From NCBI GenBank assembly GCA_022560025.1, contig JAFISE010000132.1:1-64000 (forward strand): a stretch of DNA of 64,000 nucleotides, written 5' to 3'. This document shows, piece after piece, positions 9,538 to 20,384 of this stretch (its first letter is position 1; every line of letters begins with the position of its first letter). The notes beneath the pieces are model-generated. The model worked only from the letters and a program-made list of their open reading frames with translations, was not told the origin of the DNA and did not search any database. A program made the position numbers and the translations under genes. Source of the stretch: Stagonosporopsis chrysanthemi (Eukaryota; Ascomycota; Dothideomycetes; Pleosporales; Didymellaceae).

Positions 9538-11646
9538 ATGCATCCGGTTCACGCTTTCGCGGCTCTGGCCTTGACAGGCTATGCGGCTGCTCTACCTCAA
9601 TCCATCCCCCTCGATCAAGTCGCTGAACTTCCACCTGCGCCAATTACAGAGACCCCGCTCGGCGAGGGTGCTGGTACAAAGGTCGTTCCATACGCTCCAG
9701 ATGCCGTGGTGGCCGAGACTTTCGCCTCAGTTCTTGCTGACCCAGCATCTGATGACAAGACACTGAAGCGACGAGATTCGGACTGCTCACCACAGTCTTT
9801 GGGCGCAGGGTCAGTTCCAAGCCCCGATACTCCGGAAGCATTTTTGGCCATGGATGAGTTCTCGAAGGCTGCCAATGATGCACCCGTGCCTGCTGGCTAC
9901 GTCAACAAGTTCAAAAACCTGAAAGGCAGCAACAATGCAGTAGCTTATCTCGGGTATAATACCCTGGAGAGCTATGACACCCAAGCTTGCGCAGACTCTT
10001 GCACTGCGACGCAAGGATGTTCATCGTTCAACATTTGTAAGGGTCATCCATCAAAGCATTAGCTCTTACTGATAGTGTCTACAGTCTTCGAGAGGGATCC
10101 CTCGGTGGTTCCCGCTGAGTCATGTGCAAACCCCACCAGTACTACTGTCATCAAGTGTGTGAAATGGGGGAGCCCCATCACTGCCGAAACAGCTGTCAAT
10201 ACCGGTCAATGGCGTCGTGACTTCCACGTGGTTATTGCGGGGTCAAACGGTATGTCGGCCTTCTTGGAACACGAGCAGAGCGAAGATTTCCTGATCACAA
10301 CTAGGCTATGTTAGCGAGCGGGTGATCCCTATTGCTGGCTACAGGGGCGAGTCTCTCGGCAATGTTGCAATCAATGCTCCGAACGATTGCAACGGCGACG
10401 ATACCGTGAGTGTCAAGATAATCCGCTTTTATACGACCTACTGACTTCGATGTAGTACATGGGCTACAAACTTTTCAACGATGGCCAGCCGTTTGAACCC
10501 GCTCGTTGTGCTGCTGCATGCGAGGCGGAAACCAAGTGGAACGTTGAGCATCTCAACAGCCGAATGTTGTGTAAATTCTTCAACACTTACGTCCTCATGA
10601 AGAACGGTGAGCCACAAGGCCAGTACTGCTCGATGTACACCCAGAAGTGGGACAAGAACGTCGCGGTAAATGACGGTCAGTGGCGTGGTGAGGACCACTA
10701 TACGATCGCGTCCAGTTATTCGTACTCCAACACCACTGATCCTGGAAAGCCCAAGCTCCCTTGCGATGTTGCCGCCGCAAAGTCCGCAATCGTTGCTCAA
10801 TCTCTGCAGCCGTTCTGCTCTACCCTCCTCGGGTACACAACTCCGGTCTCGACTATCGTCGCCACTGAGTTTACCACTGTACCTGCTACCACTGTTGTGA
10901 ACACAGTATCACCCGTAACTACAATCACGACAACTGTTACTCAGGCTCCGCAAAAGCGCGATGTGGCCAGTGCAGCTGACGCCGCCACCCCTGCCGCCCT
11001 TAGCACTTTTGCTGCCAGCGCTGTCTCTGCGGCCTGCAGTCTTCAAGCTACGCCCGTGACGGAAACCTCGACAATCTCTACAACGAACATTGTGACCGTC
11101 AGTTCTGGTACTGTAGCGACAACTACAACTCTTCCTCTCCGTACCACGATTGTCACTTCGACCGTTACGCCAGCACCGACCTGCACTGCTACTGGCGTCA
11201 ACATAATTCAGAACAGCGGCTTCGAAAGTGGCATGTCAGCTTGGTCTCAGACTGTTTACGGTGCTAACACACCACCGGCGGCATGGGGAGTGGTAGGGGG
11301 TGGCTCCAGTGGCGGCGCCTCCTATGGTGTAACGGCGGGCAATGCAGGAACTGGTACCATCTTGTCCCAGCAGCTGACCGGTCTGACTAAAGGTGTCACA
11401 TACACTTTCTCGTACAAGTATCTCGTCACGTCTTCCCCTGCAAGTTCTATCTCCTGCTCTATATCCGGCGCAGGCCTGACCTCGCAAAGCACGACAAGCG
11501 ATGGGCGCGTCAACTCCTGGATCACAGGACCCACCTGGTATGGAAATTCATTTGTCGCCACAGGTACTTCGGGATTGCTGCAGTGCTACTTCATCTCAAG
11601 GGGCGCCCAGTCATTTCGCCTTGACGAGATGTATGTGAGGTGCTAG
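9538..11646 (+). CDS. secreted PAN/apple-like protein with C-terminal carbohydrate-binding-type module
   Basis: A predicted extracellular protein of 651 residues in four exons: 9538-10036, 10085-10249, 10305-10405 and 10456-11646. The ATG at 9538 is chosen because it starts a clean signal peptide (MHPVHAFAALALTGYAAALP). Two cysteine-patterned units follow, each with C-x3-C / SFN or FFN and a later GQWR near the end (about residues 140-230 and 260-380); this resembles fungal apple/PAN-like repeats. A Thr/Ser/Val-rich linker, probably O-glycosylated, leads to a C-terminal beta-sandwich-like domain opening with NIIQNSGFESGMSAW, as in CBM4/9-type modules, and ending in cysteine. No catalytic domain is seen. 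It probably binds wall or host glycans. Domain names are inferred from pattern. Confidence 0.75.
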
Positions 11647-11729
11647 AACTAGACCTGTAATTCACGGGGACTAGGAATGCAGCAAGGTCTCGATTAAACG
11701 CGTAGTTAATGTTTAATATCAATCTTTTG

Positions 11730-12500
11730 TCAATCAAAGATCCGTCGTAACCTTGAAACCGAATTGTATATTGCTATCCAGTCAGCATACATGGGTACTC
11801 CTGGCACTGTCTCCTGGATTGGGGTGGCACTCCCTCGCTGATTGTTCGGGAAGGCGCCACCATTTGCCAAATTTAACAGAACGAAATGCTCATGATGAAC
11901 AGCCTGAGACCAGGCTGTCTCACCCACATCATTCTCAGTCACATTATGGTAGTTGAGAATTTCAACACTCCACGTTAACTTCTCGGGTGAGGAGGAGCGG
12001 TCAACCTCGATATCGTAGACATGCCAGTTGCCCTGACACGGCGAGCCAGGGCATTGAACATTGCCTGGCAGATCGTCAGTCTCTCTGCATGGTCCTCCAG
12101 AATTCACCCCGCCTAAGTCCAGTTAGTGAGATCATGCACAATTCTGAGAGAATTAACTTTCAGTGAAGCACGCCCTATATTCCGTTGATATTTTCCATGA
12201 TGTCGTACTCTCCCACCGATGGCCCATTCTGATAGTTTCCACGATAGCTGTTTCCGAGCGTCCAGAACGCGGGCCAGTAGACCGAAGCTGCTTCTCCTGT
12301 TATATCAGGCATTGATGCGAGCAGATATACGCATTTTGCCACCGTCGCGAGCTTGAAAATCTGTTCTCTGCGTCTCAATGCGAGCGGAGGTCCACTCACT
12401 ATCCGCGTCCCAGAGAGGGGTGATCTGCAATACACCATCGCCAGTGAGCTTGAGGTTCTGGGGGCAACTAGTGCAGGTTTGAATCTCGCCGGTACCCCAG
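11730..12500 (-). pseudogene. GH16 beta-glucanase relic
   Basis: The pieces match a GH16 (laminarinase-type) enzyme: WGTGEIQTCTS, then a WPAFWTLGNSYRGNY block, then the catalytic signature GEYDIMEN, then a CQGNWHVYDIEVDR strand and a C-terminal DWIAIYNSV. Lesions are clear. The coding starts at WGTGE, so the signal peptide and first strands are missing. A frameshift near 12315 separates SARI from PDITGEA. An in-frame TAG at 12175-12177 interrupts the segment after the catalytic site, and the expected splice donor after it reads GA instead of GT. A tryptophan expected before PSVGEYD is glycine. It therefore cannot make an active enzyme. Confidence 0.75.
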
Positions 12501-13466
12501 CTAAGTGAATAAAACAGAGATATAATTACAAGACGCTCTGATATCTTTCCCCGCATATCGACCCTTTTGAGACGATCCGTTGTAATCTCGTTAATCAATA
12601 CTTTGCACCCTGACCCTTAACACTATCGGCAGAATACGCTAAGTAGACCTTGCTAGTTACTCCCCTATCGCGTGACAGATATTCCAATTACTGCGCTGTC
12701 TCAACTTTGTCTTTGATGGTATCACATTTCCATTTCTATCTGCAACCAGACCAAGGCAAAAATCGGTGTGTTTCCTCCGCACTGTGCGCGCTTCGTTTGC
12801 TTTCTGCCCAAACGACTGTTTGTGGCCCTTTCTACTATTGACTTTGATACATACATCTTCAGTACCGAATGATGATGCGCAAGGAACTTAACCTTCCTCT
12901 TCAGACAGGTCAGATGTGCCACCCATCTCCTTGACGACACAAGATCCGCAGCGTCGTACTTCGAGGTGGGTTTGCATCAAAGGCGAGAATCCGGACGAAT
13001 CAAGCAATGCTTCCAGTGGCTCCTCGGCGGTGGTTGGTAGGTCAAGAGCGACACCTGAAAAGCTTTAGCGACTCTGCTAGATGTTGGTTGCTGGGATAAG
13101 TTGGTGGATCATGACTCAACGTGCTCAAAGTAATTCAGGCACAATTGTCGTGGTCATGCAGGCGCGATCGATGACACACGAGCGAGATGATCTCTTCAAC
13201 CTCTTCGCGCGATTGAGGCGGTGCCTATTCATCCTGCCCCCGTCTGCAATCCAGTCATTCATCGCAACAACTCCATACAAGACCTTCTGGACATTCGATG
13301 CGCATGTCGGATGTTCTAGTCGGGCCATGGCACCGCTTGTCGTGGTCAGCCCAAAAGCCATCATCCCAGTCTACTTCTTGTTCGCCTAGGCGTCACAAGC
13401 TCATTAACATCTCTCTTGTCTGGACTTTTGCTGTGTATGGCATAATGAATTTTGCTTACCATCGTG
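12501..13466. other. no gene seen
   Basis: The region where the missing 5' part of the GH16 gene should lie has no matching sequence. Frames around 13080-13390 are open on both strands but show no recognisable domain. Confidence 0.35.
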
Positions 13467-13841
13467 TCATATACAGATCTTTCTGTTGTTAAGTAGAACA
13501 TCGTACTTCTTGTTACAATACATACAGATTTCAAAACCTCGTCTGCTCGATGGTGCATCGTTCTGTTCAACAGAATAGTCAGACTCGCACTCTTGTCCCG
13601 AATCCTCCGAGCGATCGTCTGAGTCATCTGAGTTACTCTGCTCATACTCTTCGTTCTCAAAGCATGCTCTTCTCAAAGCTCCAGGCTCGAGCATCAACTC
13701 ACTTCGAACATAGTCGTAGTTGGCCAGGAACATGGTAATTAGGCGCTTCAACACTGCTAGCTCAAAGCCCCTTGACAATGTATTGAGCCCCGCTTGGCGT
13801 GACACGGCAGTACACATCATTGTCAAATCTTCCGAGTGCAA
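13467..13841 (-). pseudogene. acidic hypothetical protein with interrupted C-terminal zinc-finger-like motif
   Basis: The open frame starts without an ATG at its upstream limit; the first internal ATGs are about eight codons in. The product has a helical N-terminal half, a Glu/Asp/Ser-rich linker (EYEQSNSDDSDDRSEDSG) and a C-terminal segment ICMYCNKKYDVLLNNRKIC. Related fungal proteins continue with a histidine and glycine (C-x2-C ... C-x3-H-x-G), giving a small metal-binding finger. Here a TGA follows two codons after the last cysteine, and the next codons read HDG, so the stop appears to cut the finger between its third cysteine and its histidine. Truncation by nonsense is the simplest reading. 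Confidence 0.4.
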
Positions 13842-14135
13842 AAGTGAAGCCGATCCACGAGAGATTTACCAATGAGATTGGCTAATCCATGTACTCTATC
13901 AGCCCAGATTCTAGATGTTATATCAAGATATTCTAAGGGCTCAGTACACCGATGGCTACCAATGTTATTTAGGAAGTCGTTCATAGGGCAGGCATTCAAA
14001 TTGCACGATCCATCTGGCTGATGCAGAGGGTGCTCAATTTATTGTTCAGGGTTCCAGCAATGACACTATTCAATGCGTATGTAAACACATACAGCTGATG
14101 GCAATACATGAGTAAAAAGACCTTATTAGGAAGAC

Positions 14136-15143
14136 CTAACTTCCCTTGACAGAGATTACAACCTTTCCGCGAGCCCGGCCAGTCTTCAGCCTGGCAAATG
14201 CTTCTGGTGCATGCTTGAAGTCATGCACCGAGTCAATCACTGCACGTAACTTCCTTTCCTTCACCCACGTCGCAAGCTGGTTGAAATCGGCTCCGTTTGG
14301 TTTTGTTACAGCGAAAACGTATTTTGCTTTTCCACCTCCAAAGGAACTGGGTAGAAGTATGTTGCCCAAGAATTGGCGCAATGCTTTAGTGTTCATTCCG
14401 AGTCCAACCTGGACAAAAGTACCACTTGGCTGGAGAAACCTTTGCGAAGCTCGATACAGATTGTGAGGCGTGCCGACATTATCGATAATGGCTTCATAGC
14501 GTGTCTCTCGGTGGTGCAGCTGCTCGATGATATCGGCTCGCTTGTAGTCCAAGACCTCGTCTGCGCCCAAGATCTTGCAGAACTCCACGTTCGCCGAAGA
14601 GCATGATGCTGTGACATGACAGCCCAACTCTTTGGCGATCTGAATGGCCATGACGCCGACACCACCCGATCCTCCGTTGATGAAGACCCTATCTCCAGCT
14701 TTCACAGATAGCCTCAGAGCTTGCAGTGCAGTCATTCCAGTTGTAGCTATCGCAGCCAAGTCATCCGCCGTAGCGTTAGTAGGTGCTAGTGCGAGCGTGT
14801 CTTGTGAGACTTGAACATGATGCGCGAGTGCGCCATGGCCGAAGACACCGTCACAAGCGCCAAAAACCATGTCTCCGGGCTTGAACAAGTCGACCTTGCT
14901 CCCCACGGCAACAACACGCCCACTAACGTCCAAGCCCGGTGTGACTGGTGACCTGAAAATGAGTTTGGGTATCGACCCCAGCTCTAGAATCTTGTAGTCG
15001 ATAGGATTGACAGTCGTGCTGGATACTTCGACGAGGACCTCAGTGTCAGCAGGCTGCGGTGTTGGGATAGATGCGGCTAGAAATAGATTCTGCTCGATTG
15101 AGCCAGAAAAGGATTTGCACTGCCATGCTTGGGAACTGGTCAT
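14136..15143 (-). CDS. zinc-less medium-chain dehydrogenase/reductase (quinone/enal reductase type)
   Basis: A single-exon gene for a 335-residue cytosolic NAD(P)H-dependent oxidoreductase of the MDR superfamily, quinone oxidoreductase / enoyl-reductase branch. The N-terminal GroES-like fold includes TTVNPIDYKILE and PGLDVSGRV (about residues 43-77). The nucleotide-binding Rossmann motif GGSGGVG lies at 157-163, and an LGADEVLDY segment follows. The C-terminal GRARGKVVISV strand is typical. The structural and catalytic zinc ligands of classic alcohol dehydrogenases are absent, as expected for this branch. I start at the ATG at 15143, which precedes the usual MDR N-terminus; the frame stays open 41 codons upstream but that part has no family match. 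The substrate cannot be told from sequence. Confidence 0.85.
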   Translation of the reverse strand: MTSSQAWQCKSFSGSIEQNLFLAASIPTPQPADTEVLVEVSSTTVNPIDYKILELGSIPKLIFRSPVTPGLDVSGRVVAVGSKVDLFKPGDMVFGACDGVFGHGALAHHVQVSQDTLALAPTNATADDLAAIATTGMTALQALRLSVKAGDRVFINGGSGGVGVMAIQIAKELGCHVTASCSSANVEFCKILGADEVLDYKRADIIEQLHHRETRYEAIIDNVGTPHNLYRASQRFLQPSGTFVQVGLGMNTKALRQFLGNILLPSSFGGGKAKYVFAVTKPNGADFNQLATWVKERKLRAVIDSVHDFKHAPEAFARLKTGRARGKVVISVKGS

Positions 15144-16622
15144 GATGTTTGTGGAGGTGAAGAGGCCAGGCGATTGTTGATCGATCAGTACATGCACTTG
15201 TTCATTTCTATTATATGGTGCTCCTTCACAGACACACTCGGATGTCGGGAGCTTCTTACTGGGCATTTGTAAGAGTCGGCAAGTCGGAGTGCGAGCGAAT
15301 CGCTGTGCAGGGTTGATAGGCTCCTCGAATAGGGCCGTTCGTCGTGTATTTGACCGATTCGTGAATTTTCCGTGCGAAAACGACCGGACTACCTTAACGC
15401 TATCCCCGCCGATGCACCCAGCTGACAGTCTTCACTAGGTGGTGGCACGTGTATTGTTAAGGTTGCAAGAGTGAAGCGCATCAAAGCTTTGAACAAGCGC
15501 CACACAGTAGGGCATGTGTGACATGACACGCATGGTCAGTATCAGGATGAACCTCGAACGCTGGTACTTGTTGTTTCTTAACAATTGCGATCGTTTGGCT
15601 GAGATCCAATGATTCAGCAGTTGTTCACTTCAGGGTTGGAAAATGGTGTACGCAGCCCATCTGCAGACCGACTTGGTACTGCTGTGTAGAGCTGGGGCCC
15701 AAGGGGAAGCTATGGGAACAGCTTAATCGTGTGTATTAGTGTGTAAGGCAACGCTGCGACAAGGCACCTTGACCGAGATCGCGGTCACTAATATGCACTC
15801 AACAGGGAAAATGTTTGTAAGGAGGTCGGGTCTTTTAAGTTTAGCTGTCGTTTAGATGATGCGCTCAAGTTCGCATTCTTCCGAGGAGTCAGCGCAACAT
15901 GTCTTGCGGGCTGAATCGTACTGGTTGTAACGGAATGCGCTTCTTTCACGTCATGTGTACGCGTTGCCACCCCTTGTGAGTCCTAGTTGATATCGTATCA
16001 CGAGGTCGCTTGGATCCAAAGTAACGTCCATATGAGGAAAAACTCGGGGGTAGTTCATAAGAAGTGGATCATTGTCCAGCTCGTGAGCGAAAGGCCCGGC
16101 CAGATTTGGGCTAGCGCTCACGTGATGTCGTGGAACGGCCGTGCGCCGACCCGACTCTTTCCCAGCCCCTTCAACTCATCAATACCAACACCGTCATCAC
16201 TCTCCTTGCAGCGCACATCACAAATCCAGCGCAACACTATACATGCGCATTACAGCCTCTGCGACGACGTTTCGACATCAAGCCATCGTCATCTGAAGCC
16301 TCTCCAGCCATTCCCGCACTCCGCTACATCGACTCAGTCCACCATCCTTGCGAATCTCACAAGGCCTTCGATGCGTATGCACCCAGCGACTCTGCCCTAG
16401 CACAGGCGTTGGTTCAGCTGCCATTGTTGGGGTGGTTCTCAGGCGTTGGCCGGCAGCGCGCGTACGGCACGGCAGCGGTGGACGTGGACGTGGGCCTATC
16501 GCTTCATCGACAGAGTCAAGGCTGCTCACAAAGCCTGGGTGGGCGGGTCCCTTGCGGCACATCGCTGCAAGGGGGATATTGTTTGTGAGTAGTTTTCACT
16601 GTATCTAGAGAAACTGATAGCA
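15144..16622. other. long intergenic region
   Basis: About 1.5 kb without a supported gene. The part from about 16130 is C-rich and open in two frames (no ATG at the start of the longer one); it may be 5' leader of the downstream gene, possibly with an intron ending near 16619 (GTGAGT donor at 16587, TAG acceptor), but I cannot fix this. Confidence 0.35.
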
Positions 16623-18107
16623 ATGACGAATTCAAACCTTGGAAAGCAAGGCATTCCCGTGCTTGCTTGTCTTACATCAGAGCCTTTATCCTTGTCATGT
16701 TCCATGCGCATCTTCCGTAATCAGCCTCTTAAACAGGTTACCATCGCGCTTCGAACCTCCCTCCTCCTCCAAGGCGCTGTTGGCGAACAGGCTTTTGTTG
16801 CGCAATACGATGCCGATAATCTGCTTCCCGGCACCACCGCTCTTGACTCTACAACTCTACACTTGCGAGGCGAGCGACGTAGCATCATCGCTCGAACCGC
16901 AGATCCTCAAATAACAACGCTTTCCCTAAGCGTTAAGGAAGCCTTTCCACTTTGGTGTCCAAAGCTTGAATCCTTAGCGCCGCAGGCTGAGTCGAGTTCA
17001 GTGGCCGCTTTCAATGAACTAGTTGCACTTGCGAAAGCGACGACGGTGCACGTCGTCTTCGATTACAAGTGGCTCCACAAAGACACGCAAACAGTGATCC
17101 GGCAACTCGTGAAAGGGAAGGAAAGGCTGACTGGCTACCCACTCGAGAAGCATTATGCGAAGCCCTTGCGACGGCAGGACTGGACTGTCTTTGGGCCTGT
17201 GAACTCTGGCGTCGCTCTGCCCACCTATGCTGAGTCGAGCAAGCGACCGAAACGAGGTAAGTTCGACATCGCCATGAGCTGCATAGAGCTAACACAACGA
17301 TCAGTCTCTACTTCGACGTCTCCCTCACCGCCATCGAAACGCAAATTCATAAGCAAGGTGAAATCGCCAGTCCGAGCAGCTTCACCGACCGAATGCGCCT
17401 CCTCGCCTCCCGCATACGCGAATGATGATGATGAGCAAGACTTTCAGTCTCAAGCTATCGGCCGCGCAGTCAAGCGCCACCTTCCTGCGGTCCTCAAACA
17501 GATCTTGCCCGAGATTCTTCCAGCGATTCTACCAGAGGTCATCACGAAGGCTCTCCCAAGCCTTCTCGCTCTCCCGTCCACTTTCACATCCTTTGACTCT
17601 CAAGCTTCTCAGGCTCTCGAGCTCACGCCCATCGGCGCGTCCCTGGTCCCCCACATCCTCGCGCACATCCAGCCGCAGCTGCTGAAGTTGCATGCCCAAG
17701 CGTTATCCTCTGCGTTCCATAGGCAAGAGGAGGCAGCCTTGGAATTCGAGGAAGATTTTGAGTTTCACAAAGCAGAATTAATGCAGATTCGCGACGACGG
17801 CATCGACGACTTGCAGCGCGAAGCTACGGACGCACTTCACTCGGCTAAAGAGAAGGGCACAGACTGGGCTGAGCAGCTGGCGGAACAGGTCGAGGACACA
17901 GTACGCACTAAACTAGACTCGGTGAGTGCGGGAACGCTGCGACAGGCAAGGATAGACAGGCTGGCGGCACAAAAGATGTGGCACGAGGAAGATCTCAAGA
18001 GACAGGGAATTGTACAAAAGTTGAACTGTGCAAGATGGCGTTGTCAGCGCCATGGGGGGAAAGGAGGATATCGAGGGCTTGGAGATAGGTGGAGGAATGC
18101 TTCATGA
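16623..18107 (+). CDS. conserved fungal hypothetical protein with helical C-terminus
   Basis: A two-exon gene (16623-17256, 17305-18107) giving 478 residues. The 48-bp intron has a GTAAGT donor, GCTAAC branch point and CAG acceptor and is a multiple of three, so retention would not shift the frame. The N-terminal half (about 1-205) contains a block ending in HVVFDYKWLHKD and DWTVFGPV that recurs in Dothideomycete hypothetical proteins of unknown function. The middle is Ser/Pro-rich and basic, with a likely nuclear-localisation stretch (PPSKRKFISKVKS). It is followed by a proline-spaced helix repeat (LKQILPEILPAILPEVI) and a charged coiled-coil region. No enzyme motif is seen. The extreme C-terminus is basic and may be mispredicted. 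Confidence 0.6.
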   Translation: MTNSNLGKQGIPVLACLTSEPLSLSCSMRIFRNQPLKQVTIALRTSLLLQGAVGEQAFVAQYDADNLLPGTTALDSTTLHLRGERRSIIARTADPQITTLSLSVKEAFPLWCPKLESLAPQAESSSVAAFNELVALAKATTVHVVFDYKWLHKDTQTVIRQLVKGKERLTGYPLEKHYAKPLRRQDWTVFGPVNSGVALPTYAESSKRPKRGKFDIAMSCIELTQRSVSTSTSPSPPSKRKFISKVKSPVRAASPTECASSPPAYANDDDEQDFQSQAIGRAVKRHLPAVLKQILPEILPAILPEVITKALPSLLALPSTFTSFDSQASQALELTPIGASLVPHILAHIQPQLLKLHAQALSSAFHRQEEAALEFEEDFEFHKAELMQIRDDGIDDLQREATDALHSAKEKGTDWAEQLAEQVEDTVRTKLDSVSAGTLRQARIDRLAAQKMWHEEDLKRQGIVQKLNCARWRCQRHGGKGGYRGLGDRWRNAS

Positions 18108-18828
18108 TAGTCTAAGCTCGTCAAGCTGAATGCTATCCACAGACCACACGAAGGTTTCTTTGTGATGTTGTGGTTTCAAGTCGTGTACACTACACCCTGT
18201 GTCGTGCAACGAACCCAGATGAACTGAGTCACTTGAGATAACATCAGAACACGCTTCGGCCCTACAAAACAGGACTCTGTGTTTTCCTGACGTCTATTTC
18301 GCGGAGATGTTAGTATTGTGTTGCTTCTTAGCTGCATACCGCCTCAAGACTAGTTCACTAGTGACAGTGGCTCGACTGTTCTTGATAATTGCTAACCATT
18401 TAGTTTACCAACATTGATGGAGCGACCGGAATCTTGTCTTCATCTGCGTTATTGAGCGTAGTGGAGTCCAGCAGTCTCAACAAACATCTAGCCCGACGGT
18501 TTGAGACAAGGTGATGACATGGCAGGCTTCCAAAGCCTACGCAGCAGACGGTACGGGATAGTTGAACTTTTAGCTGCTCGGATAGAGGAAGTCTCAACGT
18601 TTGTAAGAGTTGACGACGCCATAGCGATAGTAAATCGGACGTGCTGCTAGTTGGCGGTTCGAACTCCGACCGAACGGTCACGAATCCCTCTCGACTGCGT
18701 GGTGACATCTTTCGCAATCTGGCGCACTGCGCTGATCTTATTCAATATCACTTCTCGTCAGCTCTGCCGCATCCTTCCAGCTGCTATCTCGATCAAGTTG
18801 TGTCATCACAGTCACGGACAAAATCGCC
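18108..18828. other. no gene seen
   Basis: Spacer between the coiled-coil gene and the phosphatase relic. The strand opposite 18400-18717 is open but without motif. Confidence 0.4.
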
Positions 18829-19530
18829 ATGTCTCCTCGAGCTGTCCACTTCATTCGACACGCCCAAGGATACCACAGCGTGGACGGTGACCAAACCATC
18901 CCGGACCCTGACCTTACGCCAAAGGGCCGTAAGCAGTGCGAGCAACTATCAACGACATTTCCACATTTTAATCGTATCGACCTCGTCTGCGCAAGTCTCA
19001 TCCGCCGTGCCATCCAGACAGCTTCAATCAGCATGGAGCCATACTTACAATCCGGGAAGAACAAAAACTTGGCTCTACCGTTGGCACAAGAGGCACCAGC
19101 CGAGCCCGCAAATACCCCAAGTGGCATTGATCAATTGCAAGAGGACTGTGAGACCATTGTTAACTTTGAGCGATGCTTGCAATACGCGGACTATGCCACA
19201 AAGAAAGAAATCTTTGATCCCGATAGAACATCTCTGGAGGCACGAGCAATGATACTCCGCAAATTCCTACGGGATTGCAAGGAAGATGAGACTGTAGTTG
19301 TGTCGCATGGACAATTCTTGCACTACGTCACCCGCGATGTCGATGACCAGGGAAATCAGATCAATGGAGATTAGGAGAATACCGAATTTCGATCGTATAT
19401 CTTCTGGCCAGTTGGTCACTTGGATGCATTGCTGCAAGAGACGGAAGAAAGCTTCAAGAGACGGGATGCGAGCGGGCCAGGGAAGCAAATGGGATCAGCT
19501 GATAATGCTGGAAACTTTCAAGAATTGTAA
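18829..19530 (+). pseudogene. histidine phosphatase (phosphoglycerate mutase-like) with in-frame TAG
   Basis: The frame starts with an ATG and the phosphohistidine motif RHAQG at residues 10-14. It carries the typical second helix (CASLIRRAIQTA) and the second catalytic histidine in VVVSHGQFLHY (residue 160). These mark the branch-1 histidine phosphatase superfamily, whose fungal members include small phosphoglycerate-mutase-like enzymes. A TAG at 19372-19374 (codon 182) ends it after QINGD. Past that codon the same frame continues for 51 codons, beginning ENTEFRSYIF, which matches the family's conserved (W)xNTEFRSY block, and ends at TAA 19528-19530. The stop most likely replaces TGG (Trp). 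Both catalytic histidines lie before it, so a truncated enzyme could retain some activity, but loss of the last strands makes that doubtful. Confidence 0.75.
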
Positions 19531-19704
19531 CGTTCAAGAACTGTTTAATTTATGATGACCTCGATCAGGAATGATGCCAAAGCACAACGACTAAGCCACA
19601 AGGAAATTTATGTCGTCGTTAAGAAGGGGACCCTATAGATCCAGGTGTCGATATGCCGGGTCAACTGCTACATGCTTCCTTCACATTCCGCGTTCATTCC
19701 GCGT

Positions 19705-20384
19705 TCATTCTTTGATCAGAACAGCTTCCATCGCTTTTGGAGGTACAAAGATCCTTGCAATACCACCCAGTATCGTGATGCACTGCCCCTTCGAGTCAAT
19801 ACGACAACATTTTACAAAAGTTCCCTACTTACCATCATATCCAGCCACAGAGGGCTCCACTTCCCAAGGGAAAGCTGCGTATCCCAATCAGAGAAAACGC
19901 GCATTACCAACCAGAAAGTCGGAGGATTTTGCTGTCCCAAGTCGCGGAAAAACCTGTTCATTGTAAGTACAGGAGGAAACGACTTACAGCGAATCTCCTG
20001 CACGATGTTCAGGGAAGAGGTATAGACCTACGCTTCTTTGTATTCTCCATCAGGCTGGCAAGCTTCTCTGAGCACCATCTTCACACCAGTTACACCCACA
20101 AACCCATGCACGGTACAGCGCTTTACAACCAGCATGCCGTCGCTTGGCGTCACACGCCGCCATACACCATCACAGTAGATGTCCAGCTCCCCCTCCAGAA
20201 TCGAAAGGTACTCGTCATGATAGCGGTGCCAGTGCAAAGGTACTTTGAAGAGCTTGCCTTTTCCCTCCCAGGTCGTTTCGGTCCATCGGTGCTCTGGCGA
20301 ATGGGTTGGCTGCGAGTCATCCACAAAAATGCGCATCAGGCTGCCTTCGACAGGCGAGCATGCTGGACGTTCGTGGATCGTCAT
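19705..20384 (-). CDS. cupin-domain protein
   Basis: Three exons on the minus strand (20384-20032, 19953-19833, 19782-19705) give a 183-residue protein. The cupin barrel motif PLHWHRYHDEYLSILEGEL supplies the metal-binding H-x-H (about 51 and 53) and Glu58, and TVHGF supplies the late histidine. Introns of 78 bp (donor GTAGGT) and 50 bp (donor GTAAGT) restore the family's C-terminal half, PPTFWLVMRVF followed by LDMMCITILGGIARIF. Without splicing the frame would stop at 20028 and 19812. These fungal cupins are cytosolic or of unknown location and their reaction is not established. The gene looks intact. Confidence 0.75.

Noticed and set aside
13081..13389. Overlapping open frames on both strands
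   Set aside because: No start context, motif or splice pattern favours either strand.
16130..16588. Open frame before the coiled-coil gene
   Set aside because: It starts without an ATG, has no family match and probably reflects C-rich leader sequence.
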